Positions 1-9,500 of a stretch of DNA of 19,909 nucleotides are shown here, piece after piece. The notes under the pieces were generated by a model, which was given only the letters and a program-made list of their open reading frames with translations, did not search any database and was not told the DNA's origin. This DNA comes from Lentisphaeria bacterium UBA1732 (lineage in GTDB: Bacteria > Verrucomicrobiota > Lentisphaeria > Victivallales > UBA1829): positions 1 to 19,909 of the forward strand of contig DCIG01000068.1 in the NCBI GenBank assembly GCA_002315855.1. The letters are read 5' to 3'. The position numbers and the translations under genes are program-made. Each line of letters begins with the position of its first letter. Position 1 is the first letter of the stretch.

Positions 1-788
1 GTGCTATGGGCGGTTTCGGCGGCGGTCAGCGTCCTGCCGGTGCTGCACAGGCCGGCACCCCCAGTGACAGAGACCTTCAGGTCGTCAAAAACAACGATCT
101 CAAACGCCTCGAATTTGATGCCGCAAACGGCCTGAAAGTTCGTTACTGCGAAGGTCAGTACAATATGGATGCACCCGGCAAGCCGGCAATCATCCTGTTC
201 CTCCATGGCGGCGGCGAATGCGGCACTGACAATGCCAAGCATGTTGCACTCGGACTCCCGACCATGGTCAAGAATCTGAAAGGTCATGCAGACCGCAAGG
301 TTATCCTTCTTGCCCCGCAGTGCCCGAGCATGGGTGAAACCTGGGGCGGTATGGGCCGCATGACTCAGGCGACCAATGGTCATCTCACCATTGAAGCCTT
401 CCCCGAATTCATCAAGGCAAAAATCAAAGAATTTGATGCTGACCCGAACCGTGTTTACATCACCGGTTTCTCCATGGGCGGTATCGGCACCATCGAAGTC
501 GCTTCCCGCAATCCGGAACTCTTCGCTGCTGCCATTCCGATTTGCTGCGGCGGTACCGAAGAACACGCTGCCAAACTTGCGAACATGCCGATTTCCATCT
601 TCCAGGGTGGTGCTGACACTACCGTCCAGCCGGCTCGTTCCAAAGCCTTCCACGAATACCTCGTCAAGGCTGGCAACAAGAACGCTTCCTACAAGGAATA
701 TCCGGGCGTTGGACACAACTCCTGGGATACTGCCTATGCTGATGATGCCACTTTCGCATGGCTCTTCAAACAGAAAAAATCCAACTGA
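1..788 (+). CDS. Alpha/beta-hydrolase esterase (CE1/dienelactone hydrolase-like), 5'-truncated
   Basis: The reading frame is open to the left edge (codon 3-5 is GCT), so the true start and probably a signal peptide lie outside the window. The first ATG is at 6. Residues below count from that ATG. A Gly-rich opening (GGFGGGQRPAG) precedes an alpha/beta-hydrolase domain. It shows an oxyanion-type LFLHGGGE segment near residue 65, the nucleophile elbow GFSMGG with Ser156, a GGAD acid Asp204, and GVGHNSW with His237. These match the catalytic triad of carboxylesterase/phospholipase-like hydrolases that are often found in polysaccharide-degradation clusters. The likely role is removing acyl or feruloyl esters from plant glycans outside the cytoplasm, inferred from the neighbours. 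The exact substrate cannot be read from sequence. It is first in a co-directional series, 103 nt before the SGNH esterase. Confidence 0.85.
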   Translation, partial: AMGGFGGGQRPAGAAQAGTPSDRDLQVVKNNDLKRLEFDAANGLKVRYCEGQYNMDAPGKPAIILFLHGGGECGTDNAKHVALGLPTMVKNLKGHADRKVILLAPQCPSMGETWGGMGRMTQATNGHLTIEAFPEFIKAKIKEFDADPNRVYITGFSMGGIGTIEVASRNPELFAAAIPICCGGTEEHAAKLANMPISIFQGGADTTVQPARSKAFHEYLVKAGNKNASYKEYPGVGHNSWDTAYADDATFAWLFKQKKSN

Positions 789-815
789 AAATCTCCTGCT
801 GTTAACCCCAAATAA

Positions 816-863
816 GACGTGTCTGCCAAATCAGGTCTTTTCCTGACTTTTGGCAGTCGCGTC
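816..863 (+). other. Long intercistronic hairpin between the two esterase genes
   Basis: The left arm 816-835 (GACG...CTGCCAAA-TCAGG) pairs with the right arm 842-863 (CCTGA-C-TTTTGGCAG...CGTC) around a 6-nt loop. The stem is about 20 bp with small mismatches and a two-base bulge. The stem is not followed by a T-run (AAAAATG follows), so it is not a classical intrinsic terminator. It is more likely an mRNA-stabilising or processing structure in a polycistronic transcript, or a weak attenuator. Confidence 0.6.
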
Positions 864-891
864 AAAAATGAAATGATAGGATGAATTTATC

Positions 892-2265
892 ATGATTCGC
901 TTCAAAAACATTCTTCGTGCGGCGGCCTTTGCTTGCGCAATTACAGCTTGCGGCTCTCTGATTGCTCAGGAAGCAAAAGTACCGACCGACAAATCCAAAT
1001 TCCACGTTGTCGTCCTGATGGGTCAGTCCAATATGGAAGGTGCCGGCTACCCCGTCTTCGATGAATACATCGTCGGTTCCCCGAATGTCCTTTGCATGAC
1101 TCAGGATATGAAATGGGAACAGGCCAAGCTGACTCCGAGCCCGACTTCCGGCATGAGCCCCGGCTATGTTTTCGCCCGCAAATACGCGGAACTCCATCCT
1201 GGAATCACCGTCGGTTATATCCAGTGCGCACTGGGCGGACGTTCTCTTGCTCAGCTGGGTCCCGATCCCGCAGGTGCGGAAAAGAAGCAGAATGGCAAGA
1301 CTGTCTATCAGGATTCCATTGACCGCATGAAAGAAGCCATGAAAGTTGGCGAAATCAAGGCCATCCTGTGGCATCAGGGCGAAACCGACTCCGGTATGCA
1401 GGACTATGTCGACAAACTGGCAAAGTATGTCGCTCAGGTTCGCAAGGACAGCGGACTCCCGGAACTCCCGTTCATCATCGGTGAACTCGGACACTATGTT
1501 TCCTGGATGGATGGTTACAACCAGCGCATTCAGAAAGTCGAAGCTGCTATCCCCAATTGCAAGCTCGTTTCCTCCGTCGGTTTCCGTGACCGCGGCGACG
1601 AACTCCACTTCTCCAGCTTCGGTGTCAATGGTTTCGGCTCCCGCTACCTGATGAAATATCTCGAAATGAAAGAACCGGATCTGGCTAAAAAATTCGAGCC
1701 GGAACTGAAGAAAATCGAAGAAAACACCAAGAAGGAAGAAGACGCATGGGTCATGCTGTTCAACGGCGATATGTCCCGCGGCGGCGAACGCCCGATGGGT
1801 TGGGATCATGTCGGCTGGGGCGCTCGCGGCCCGATCACATGCTATCGTGACACCAAAGTCTTCGCTTCTGCTCCCTCCTCTCTCCGTCTCGAATGCAGCG
1901 GCGGTTCTTTCCAGATTGGCACCATGCTCCGCAAGATGAGCGGTCATCTCAAACTGACCTGCAAAATCAAAAATGAAGGCTGCACAAAAGTTACTCTGAG
2001 CGTTCCGGGTTCCCCGATTCAGCCTCAGGCACAGGGCCAGCAGGGTCAGCAGCGTCGTCCCGGCGGCATGGGTGGCTTCGGTGGCGGTTTCGGCGGCATG
2101 GGTGGCTTCGGCGGCGGCGGTGTCCAGATTGACGGCACAAATGCCAAGGATTGGACCGAATTTTCCGTCGAATTTAACGGCCGCGGCGGCGGTACCATGA
2201 ACTTCTCAGTTCAGGGCACCGGCAAAGCATGGCTCGATGACATCAAAATCGAAGCTGTCAAATAA
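892..2265 (+). CDS. Exported SGNH acetylesterase (sialate O-acetylesterase/CE6-type) with Gly-rich linker and C-terminal beta domain
   Basis: The start ATG at 892 has AGGA at 878-881. The N-terminus is a signal peptide (residues 1-25). ITAC resembles a lipobox at Cys20, but cleavage after LIAQ is also possible. Residues 34-270 form the SASA/SGNH domain. GQSNM carries nucleophile Ser46, WHQGE (160-164) is the typical block, and DELH supplies Asp236 and His239. Family members remove acetyl groups from xylan or sialic acids. Acetyl-xylan or another plant acetyl ester fits this neighbourhood better, by inference. After a charged helix near 270-285 comes a beta-rich domain that resembles a galactose-binding/CBM-like sandwich (about 285-457). 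It is interrupted by a low-complexity Gln/Gly/Met/Phe stretch at about 385-420. The same GGFGGG theme opens the preceding gene. Specificity is not certain. Confidence 0.88.
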   Translation: MIRFKNILRAAAFACAITACGSLIAQEAKVPTDKSKFHVVVLMGQSNMEGAGYPVFDEYIVGSPNVLCMTQDMKWEQAKLTPSPTSGMSPGYVFARKYAELHPGITVGYIQCALGGRSLAQLGPDPAGAEKKQNGKTVYQDSIDRMKEAMKVGEIKAILWHQGETDSGMQDYVDKLAKYVAQVRKDSGLPELPFIIGELGHYVSWMDGYNQRIQKVEAAIPNCKLVSSVGFRDRGDELHFSSFGVNGFGSRYLMKYLEMKEPDLAKKFEPELKKIEENTKKEEDAWVMLFNGDMSRGGERPMGWDHVGWGARGPITCYRDTKVFASAPSSLRLECSGGSFQIGTMLRKMSGHLKLTCKIKNEGCTKVTLSVPGSPIQPQAQGQQGQQRRPGGMGGFGGGFGGMGGFGGGGVQIDGTNAKDWTEFSVEFNGRGGGTMNFSVQGTGKAWLDDIKIEAVK

Positions 2266-2368
2266 CTTGCCGATTCAATGGGCTGATTTCAATCGTTTCA
2301 GATGGTAAGATTTGTTCAATCTCCCGTCGGAACTTTGATTATCAGCTCTGTTTGAACCATTTTTTTCG

Positions 2369-2398
2369 GGATACCCTCTGGGAAGTTCGGGGGTATCC
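2369..2398 (+). other. Intergenic hairpin upstream of the GH97 gene
   Basis: In the 216-nt gap 2266-2481, GGATACCC (2369-2376) pairs perfectly with GGGTATCC (2391-2398) around a 14-nt loop. A T-run (2361-2366) precedes the stem on this strand, but none follows it, so it does not read as an intrinsic terminator in either direction. The rest of the gap is pyrimidine-rich toward the GH97 start. I see no convincing -35/-10 pair, so GH97 may be read from upstream. Confidence 0.45.
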
Positions 2399-2481
2399 TC
2401 TTGCGTCCCGGAATACTCCGGCCCGCATCCCCCGTATCTTCCTCTTCTCAAATCTTTCACCACACAACAAGGAACAACGTG

Positions 2482-4404
2482 ATGAAACACAGATTCTCAT
2501 TGATGTTGACTGCTCTCGTTGCGCTCGCAGCAACCTCCTGCGCCGCTCTTCAGAAAGCAGATGCAGCTCAGACCGACATCAGCGTTACACTGAATGCTGA
2601 TAACACGCTGAAAGTAACCCGCAAACTGGCGGATGCCAAACAGGATGTTATTTTCCCCTCCATCAAACTCGGTATCGACACCGACAAAGGAACCTTTGAT
2701 GTTTCCAAAATGAAACTCACAGGTCAGACCAAGCCCGTTGTCATCAAGGAAAAACCCTATACCGCAGTCTCCGGAAAAAAATCTCTCCATACCCCCGAAT
2801 GGAACGAATTTACCCTTTCGTTCGCCCGTGATGACGGACGCAAAATGGACGTCATTGTCCGTACTGCCAAAGACGGCTTCGCATTCCGCTATGCTCTCTC
2901 TGACAAAAAAGACGAAGAGATTACCTTCCTCAAGGAACTCACGGAATACACCATGCCTCAGCAGTCCGGCGCATTCGCACAGCGCGGCGTGACCAGCTAC
3001 GAAGACTATTTCCCCTACTACTCGCTCGACAAAATGCCGAGACAGAAGCTCAACTACCCGCTTCTCATGCACACCGGAAACCGTGCCAGCTATGCGCTGA
3101 TTACCGAATCCGGCGTTGACGGCACCTACTGCAATACCCGCCTGAACAGCACCGGAAACGGTCTCCTTCAGGTTGTCTTCCCCGATCGCGGCGAAGGCGC
3201 AGGTCAGGGCAAAGTCGAAGCCGTCTCCAAGCAGCCGTGGAAATCCCCGTGGCGCACCGTCATCCTCGGCGATCTGGGCGACATTGTGGAATCCACTATG
3301 ATTGACGACCTCGCAGACCCCTGCAAAATCGCGGACACCTCATGGATTCATCCGGGAACTGCCGCATGGGTCTACTGGGCTTACAATCATGGCAGCAAAG
3401 ACTTCAAAATCGTCAAGCAGTACATTGATCTCGCCGCTGAAATGCACTGGCGCTATGTCCTGATTGACTGGGAATGGGACGTCATGTCCAATGGCGGCAA
3501 CATCGATGATGCCATCAAGTATGCTCACAGCAAAAACGTCGAAATCCTCCTCTGGTACAACTCCGGCGGAAAGCACAACTACGTCAGTGGCGGCCCCCGC
3601 GACCGTCTTCTTACTCACGAAGACCGAATCAAAGAATTCCGCTGGCTCAAAGAAAAAGGCGTCAGCGGCATTAAGGTTGACTTCTTTGAAAGCGATAAGC
3701 AGGATATGGTGAACTACTACCTCGACATCCTCAAAGATGCCGCAGCGGAAAAGTTCCTCATCAACTTCCACGGATGCACCATCCCCCGCGGCTGGTCCCG
3801 TACCTATCCTAACCTCGTCTCCATGGAAGCTGTCTATGGTGCAGAACAGTACAACAACGGCGGTTCCATGACCAATCGCGGCGCGGATCACAACACCATG
3901 CTCGTGTTCACCCGCAACGTTGTCGGTCCCATGGACTACACTCCGATTGCATTCACCGATTCTCAGCACAAGCACACCACCGGAAATGCTCACGAACTGG
4001 CTCTCGGCATCGTGTTTGAATCCACGATTCAGCACATGGCAGACCGTCCCTCCAGCTTCCTCGCTCAGCCTGACAAAGTCAAAAAGTACCTCAGCGAAGT
4101 CCCCACCGCATGGGATGAAACTCGCTTCCTCGCCGGCGATCCGAACAACTTTGTTGTCCTCGCACGTCGCAAAGGCGATACTTGGTACATCGCCGGAATC
4201 AACGGCTCTGCCGAAGAACGCACTTTTGCACTCGATGCGAAGAAAACTCCGTTCGACGTCAAGAAGAACTGGTCCGGCATTCAGTTCACCGATGGTGCTG
4301 ACATGAAGTCTTTCGTCATCAAGGAAGGCAAGCTGCCTGAAATGTTCCCCGTCAAGATGCCGAAAAAAGGCGGCTTCGTTGTGGTTCTGAAGCCCGCAAA
4401 ATAA
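2482..4404 (+). CDS. Exported glycoside hydrolase family 97 (retaining, alpha-galactosidase-type)
   Basis: The start chosen is ATG 2482. AAGGA (2469-2473) lies 8 nt upstream and the protein then opens with a signal sequence, MKHRF..LAATSC, with a probable lipoprotein Cys20. An in-frame ATG 81 nt upstream would bury the signal peptide. The 640-aa length fits GH97: an N-terminal beta-sandwich (about 30-280), a (beta/alpha)8 barrel (about 285-545) and a C-terminal beta domain. The barrel has DWEWD, and GIKVDFFESD with Asp400. That Asp matches the nucleophile of retaining GH97 enzymes; the inverting SusB type lacks it. SMEAVYGAEQY offers Glu449 as acid/base. The expected activity is alpha-galactosidase or a related retaining activity such as beta-L-arabinopyranosidase. 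The gene sits 32 nt before GH43, so the two are probably co-transcribed. Confidence 0.93.
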   Translation: MKHRFSLMLTALVALAATSCAALQKADAAQTDISVTLNADNTLKVTRKLADAKQDVIFPSIKLGIDTDKGTFDVSKMKLTGQTKPVVIKEKPYTAVSGKKSLHTPEWNEFTLSFARDDGRKMDVIVRTAKDGFAFRYALSDKKDEEITFLKELTEYTMPQQSGAFAQRGVTSYEDYFPYYSLDKMPRQKLNYPLLMHTGNRASYALITESGVDGTYCNTRLNSTGNGLLQVVFPDRGEGAGQGKVEAVSKQPWKSPWRTVILGDLGDIVESTMIDDLADPCKIADTSWIHPGTAAWVYWAYNHGSKDFKIVKQYIDLAAEMHWRYVLIDWEWDVMSNGGNIDDAIKYAHSKNVEILLWYNSGGKHNYVSGGPRDRLLTHEDRIKEFRWLKEKGVSGIKVDFFESDKQDMVNYYLDILKDAAAEKFLINFHGCTIPRGWSRTYPNLVSMEAVYGAEQYNNGGSMTNRGADHNTMLVFTRNVVGPMDYTPIAFTDSQHKHTTGNAHELALGIVFESTIQHMADRPSSFLAQPDKVKKYLSEVPTAWDETRFLAGDPNNFVVLARRKGDTWYIAGINGSAEERTFALDAKKTPFDVKKNWSGIQFTDGADMKSFVIKEGKLPEMFPVKMPKKGGFVVVLKPAK

Positions 4405-4436
4405 TTCAGCTCATCCAAACGTAAGGAACAGAATCC

Positions 4437-6332
4437 ATGAACAATTTCAGAAAATCGTTCAAACTTCTTGCCGCATGTGCGATTTGCGCGTGCGGCGCAT
4501 CCGCTTTCGCCGTGGAACTGGAAGCATATACCATGCCTCAGAACTCGGTGATGGTGTATGCCCGCAAACCGGTTCGCAATGACTATTCCAATGCGCTGGC
4601 AGGTTCCATTCACTTCGCCGTCTCCACCGACGGAAAAAACTACACTGCCATGCACGACAACTACGGTCTCGTGTTCGCCACATCCGTAACACCCGATGAC
4701 CGCAGTGCCATCCGCACCAAAGCCATCAAAAATCCGTGGATTTTCGCCATGGATGACGATGATTTCGGCGTCGTGGCTGTCCGCACGAAAGAAAATGGTT
4801 CCAACGATGACGACAGCAAGGGCAAACTCCTCTTTTGGAAAACCGATGACTTCATCGAATTTGACGGCGAAACCGTCATCGACTTGAAAAAAGACGTTTA
4901 CGTCGATCGCGCACAGGTCGCCCGTCTCGCAGACGGCACCTACCGCATTGACTGGGTTGATGCGGACGGCAATGCCTACCGCAGTACCTCCAAAAATCTC
5001 AAGTCCGTGTCTGATCCCGTCTCTGCGGAGAAGCCCGCAGTCCCGGAATTTACCGGCACTCTGCCTTTCAACGCCATCCCCGGCAATGCAGTCTCCGTCA
5101 ATCAGACCGTCTGCGATGCCGCCATGCTGCATTGGAGCAAGCTCTACAGCATTGCCGCCAATGTGCCGAAGACCATTACGGCAAAATCTGCGGATGATGT
5201 CAACTCCGTCAATGCTCAGATCATCTATTCCGATGGTTCCACAGCCACGAAACCCGTTGTCTGGGACACAGCATCCGTCGATTTCTCCAAGCCCGGCGAA
5301 TACACCGTCTCCGGAAAAATTCAGAATGACGAATGGAAGTTCCCTCTGGACAAAGATTTCGGCGACCCCGTCATTTTCCCGTGGGAAGGCATGATGTACT
5401 TCATCGGCACCACAGACGCACGCGGAAATATCGGTTTCTACGTCCGGGAAGGCAAAACCGTTGATGAAATCTTCGTAAAAGGCAACAAGGAATACAAAAT
5501 CCTCGACCGCGATGAACGCCGTCTGCTTCTCCAGACGTTCTGGGCTCCTGAATTTCATTTCATCGGCAATGAACTCTATATTCTGTTCGCGGTCAGCGGC
5601 AGATCATGGGGTCCGCAGTGCCACATGATGAAGTTCAAAAAAGGCGGCAAAATCACCGATCCGGCCAGCTGGGAAGACCCCGTCAAGGTTGTCCGCAAGG
5701 ATGGTTCTCCTCTTGCGCCTGATGGAATCTCGCTCGATATGACCTATTTCAAAGCCGGCAAAAAATGCTATCTTTCCTGGTCCTACCGCAAGGGCATCGG
5801 TTCCCCGAATGATACCGGCTCCATGGTCTATATTGCCTCCATCGATCCCGCAAAACCGTGGCAGCTTGCCAGCGATCCCGTCCTTCTCACCCGTCCTCTG
5901 TACGGCTGGGAAAATGTGGACGGCACCATCAACAACGAAGGTCCCTATGCCTTCGTGCATGGCGGCAAAGTCTACCTGACCTATTCCGGCGGGTCTGCCA
6001 ACAAATACACCTACGCGGTCGGTCTCCTCACCGCAGACGAAGATGACGACCTGCTGGACCTGGACAACTGGACCAAGGCTCGTACTCCTGTCCTTCAGTA
6101 TTACTCCATCGAAGGTGTCTGGGGTCCCGGTCATAACTCTTTCTTCCAGGATGGCAAAGGCAATCTCTTCATTGCATACCACGGCGAAGAAGCACTCAAC
6201 AAGACACAGCGCTGCGATGGCATCCACCGCATTCACTTCAATGTGGAAGGCGAACCTGTCTTTGATATGTCCGCCGAACGCGACCTCGCGACTGCACTCC
6301 GTGCCGTAACGATGAAAGTGATTGTCAAATAA
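4437..6332 (+). CDS. Exported multidomain glycoside hydrolase family 43 protein
   Basis: ATG 4437 has AAGGA at 4423-4427. A signal peptide (MNNFRK...ASAFA, about 25 residues) is followed by a beta-rich N-terminal region (about 28-200, with SIHFAVSTDGKNYT-like repeats as in propeller/sialidase folds). A bacterial Ig-like Big_4-type domain follows (about 245-293, including IIYSDG and FSKPGEYTVSG). The last domain is a five-bladed propeller of GH43 (about 305-625). Candidate catalytic residues are Asp310 (FGDPVIF, base), Asp434 (SLDMTYF, pKa modulator) and Glu501 (NNEGPYAF, acid). GH43 enzymes cleave arabinofuranosyl or xylosyl links, and some cleave galactan. The subfamily cannot be assigned by eye. 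It follows GH97 by 32 nt and ends just before a strong terminator, so it probably closes the first operon. Confidence 0.9.
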   Translation: MNNFRKSFKLLAACAICACGASAFAVELEAYTMPQNSVMVYARKPVRNDYSNALAGSIHFAVSTDGKNYTAMHDNYGLVFATSVTPDDRSAIRTKAIKNPWIFAMDDDDFGVVAVRTKENGSNDDDSKGKLLFWKTDDFIEFDGETVIDLKKDVYVDRAQVARLADGTYRIDWVDADGNAYRSTSKNLKSVSDPVSAEKPAVPEFTGTLPFNAIPGNAVSVNQTVCDAAMLHWSKLYSIAANVPKTITAKSADDVNSVNAQIIYSDGSTATKPVVWDTASVDFSKPGEYTVSGKIQNDEWKFPLDKDFGDPVIFPWEGMMYFIGTTDARGNIGFYVREGKTVDEIFVKGNKEYKILDRDERRLLLQTFWAPEFHFIGNELYILFAVSGRSWGPQCHMMKFKKGGKITDPASWEDPVKVVRKDGSPLAPDGISLDMTYFKAGKKCYLSWSYRKGIGSPNDTGSMVYIASIDPAKPWQLASDPVLLTRPLYGWENVDGTINNEGPYAFVHGGKVYLTYSGGSANKYTYAVGLLTADEDDDLLDLDNWTKARTPVLQYYSIEGVWGPGHNSFFQDGKGNLFIAYHGEEALNKTQRCDGIHRIHFNVEGEPVFDMSAERDLATALRAVTMKVIVK

Positions 6333-6359
6333 CCCGTATTTGACATTGCCTGTATCTCA

Positions 6360-6403
6360 CCGGAGAGAAGATGCCCCGAAGCATTTCTCTCCGGATTTCT
6401 TTT
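6360..6403 (+). terminator. Rho-independent terminator after GH43
   Basis: CCGGAGAGAAGATGC (6360-6374) pairs with GCATTTCTCTCCGG (6381-6394), a 14-bp stem with one bulged G and a 6-nt loop. The U-rich tail ATTTCTTTT follows. It lies 27 nt past the GH43 stop. Confidence 0.9.
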
Positions 6404-6411
6404 GGTTTGAT

Positions 6412-6440
6412 TTGCATTTTCGGCGGATTCGCCTTATATT
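6412..6440 (+). promoter_or_regulatory. Putative sigma70-type promoter of GH2
   Basis: TTGCAT (6412-6417) and TATATT (6435-6440) are 17 nt apart and lie between the terminator and the GH2 start. The -10 is good and the -35 weak. GGCG-GATT-CGCC (6422-6433) makes a short dyad within the spacer. Confidence 0.5.
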
Positions 6441-6460
6441 GATTGCATGTTTCTGCTCCA

Positions 6461-6477
6461 TGAGCTGAATCAGCTCA
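6461..6477 (+). promoter_or_regulatory. Perfect palindrome in the GH2 leader (candidate operator)
   Basis: TGAGCTG-AAT-CAGCTCA has perfect 7-bp arms and a 3-nt centre. It lies about 20 nt downstream of the -10 and 29 nt before the GH2 start. The position suits a repressor operator; a short RNA hairpin is the alternative. The binding protein is unknown. Confidence 0.45.
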
Positions 6478-6506
6478 CATGATACCCCCCAAAGAAAGGC
6501 TTTCCC

Positions 6507-9500
6507 ATGCACAAAGCATTTTCCCGCATCAAAAAGCTCCTTATTTGCTCCCTCGCCGCCTCCTCCGCGATTTCTGCTTCCGCCAAAACTGCGGAATTAT
6601 ATAATCCCAATGAAAACAAGTGCATCCCCCCGATTCCCGGCGATCCTTTCGGCGATTTCCGTACCACGGGCATCAACCGCGAGACCATGCACACCACCAT
6701 TTACAGCTCCTACGAAACGGAACGCGATGCCGCCGCAAAACGCGCAGTTTTTTCCCTGAATCTCAACGGCAGCTGGAAATTTCACCTCTACCCCGATATG
6801 AAATCCGTGCCGGAAGATTTCATGAAGGCAGACTTCGATGATTCCGCGTGGCACAATATCACGGTTCCCTCATGCTGGCAGCTGGATGAAAATGTCGATG
6901 ATATGCCGTATTATACACGCGACTCCTACATTTTCGATGCCGAGCCGCCTCTGCTCCCCGCCAAAAATCCAACAGGGTGCTACCGCATTCAAGTCCGCAT
7001 TTCGGAGGAGTGGATGAATCGCGATGTGCGTATTACATTCCATGGCGTTGACAGTGCGTTCCAGCTGTGGGTGAACGGCCAAATGGCAGGCTACAGCGAA
7101 GACAGCCGTCTCCCCGCCGAATTTGCCGTTACGCAGTTCCTGCACGCCGGAGAAAACACCATTGCAGTCAAGGTCGCACGTTTCTCCACCGGCTCTTATC
7201 TGGAGTCTCAGGATGTCTGGCACATGAGCGGCATTTACCGCGATGTGCAAATGGTTGCACGTCCGAAAGTCCATCTCCGCGACTGGTCGGTCAGAACCAC
7301 CTTCGACAAAGATTACAAAAACGCCGCTCTGGATGCCACTGTGTATCTGGAAACACGCGCCCTGCCCCCCACCCCCATATCTGCCCGTCCATCCTCTTTC
7401 CCCGGCTGGAAAGCCTCTTTGCGCCTCGTTGATGCCGGAGGCCGCACCGTCGCCGAAACCGCACCGAAGCCATTCTCCGCAAATTCAGGCATGTACGGCG
7501 ACCACACCGAACGCGGCGGCGCAAAATTCTCCATCCCCGTAAATTCTCCCCTGAAATGGTCTCCCGAACACCCAAATCTCTACAGACTTTTCATCCGCCT
7601 CTACGATGAAAACAACCGCATGGTGGAGGTCCAGTGTCAGAATGTCGGATTCCGTCAGGTGGAAATCAGAAATCAGCAGGTGCTTCTCAATGGCAAACGC
7701 CTTGTGGTGCGCGGCGTGAACCGCCATGATTTCAGCGCATATCACGGATTCTCCGTTACCGAGCAGGAAATGCGCGCCGACATTGCCATGATGAAAAAAC
7801 TGAACTTCAACGCCGTGCGCACATGCCATTATCCCGACAATGAACGCTGGTACGAACTCTGCGATGAGCTGGGGATCGCCCTCGTCGATGAAACAAATCT
7901 GGAAACGCAGGGCATCATGGCGGAACTCACCAATATGCCCGAATGGTCCGCCGCCTACCTGGAACGCGCACAGAGAATGGTCCTCCGCGACCGCAATCAT
8001 CCCTCCATCCTCTTCTGGTCGCTGGGCAATGAATCCGGCACCGGAGCAAGCCACGCCGCGATGGCAAACTGGATTCGATTCACCGATCCCTCACGCCCCG
8101 TTCAGTACGAAAGCGACAATCCGGCCCCCCTCGTCTCCGACATTCTTGCCCCGATGTATCCCCGCGTCTGGGATATTCGCCGCAGATTGCAGAATCCCGA
8201 TGAAAAACGCCCCCTCATCATGTGCGAATACGCCTATGCGAAAGGCAATGCCACTGGAAACTTCTTCAAATACTGGGATTTGGTCCGTGAACTGCCATCC
8301 TTCCAGGGCGGCTTCCTTTGGGATTGGGCGGACAAAGCTCTTTTCGGCACCTGCATCGCCGATGGCAAAAAGCATCTCGGCTGCGGCAACGACCTCGGCG
8401 AAAATTTTGACTACAAAAGCGCCGTCGGCGGTCAGCATCCCACGCAGGTTCTGAACGGCATTGTCGCCGCGGATTTGACGCCTCACCCCGGCGCGGAAGA
8501 AGTCCGCGTCTGTCAGGCTCCCATTACCGCGCAGCTGCTCAAACTCACCCCGTCGGACACCATAGGCTCTTCCATGCCCGTCATTCGCGTCAACAACGAA
8601 TTTCACGACACCGACCTGAATGAAATCAAGCTGATATACACCTACACGGCGGATGGCGGAATCACCCGGAAAGAGGAACTCATGCTCCCCGATACGGCCC
8701 CCGGACAATCCGCTGAAATCACATTGAAGCCGGAACCCGTTCTTTCTCAAGCCTCTTCGGAACAAATCCTGAACCTCTTCTTCTATCAGGGCGAACACGA
8801 AATCACCAGAACTCAGTTCTTTTTGTCTCAAGCCGGAATATTCGGCAGTCAGCCCGCCTCAATCCCCGGAGACAATTCCCTTATCCCGCTGGAAACTGCG
8901 GATTCTCTCTCCATCGGCATTTTCACCTGGTCGAAGAAAACCGGGAAACTCGTCTCCATCAAGTCTGACGGCAAAGAATTGCTGGATGCCCCCGCAGAAC
9001 AGCTCTTCTACCGCGCGCCCACCGACAATGACCTCATGCTGGATGGTCGCGGCACATTCGCCGAAGACTGGAAGCCCCTTTATCATCCCGAAGAAAAGCT
9101 CCTCGGCTTCACTTGTGAGAAAAATGCTTCCGGCAGTTATATGGTCAAGGTGAAAACCACAGTCCACTGCATCGACACCGAAGTCGTCTGGTTCGTTTCA
9201 AAAGACAATGCGCTCGCATTCACCCAGAAAATTTCATTCACTCAGGACAAACTTCACTCCGTCGCTCGTGTCGGCATGATGTTCCCGTTCGCAGACTCCG
9301 TCTACAATGATGTGAACTACTACGGACGCGGTCCTCATGAAAACTATCCCGACCGTCAGCAGTCCGCCCTTATCGGGCTGTACAGCAGCAGAATTTCCGA
9401 CCTCCTCGAAATGTCCTACCTGATTCCTTCCGAAAACGGCAGTCGCGGCGACATCCGGTTCATGAATCTCCGCGGAGAAAAAGAATCCCTGCGCATCACC

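Noticed and set aside
2369..2398. Hairpin as an intrinsic terminator for the SGNH esterase
   Set aside because: No T-run follows on either strand; kept only as an unassigned structure.
2401..2481. Earlier in-frame start for GH97
   Set aside because: It would put 27 extra residues before a clear signal peptide, and the ribosome site sits before ATG 2482.
4281..5558. Long antisense frame over the GH97/GH43 junction, and similar ones over GH2 and the esterases
   Set aside because: Same codon-bias effect; the sense genes have family motifs across their length.
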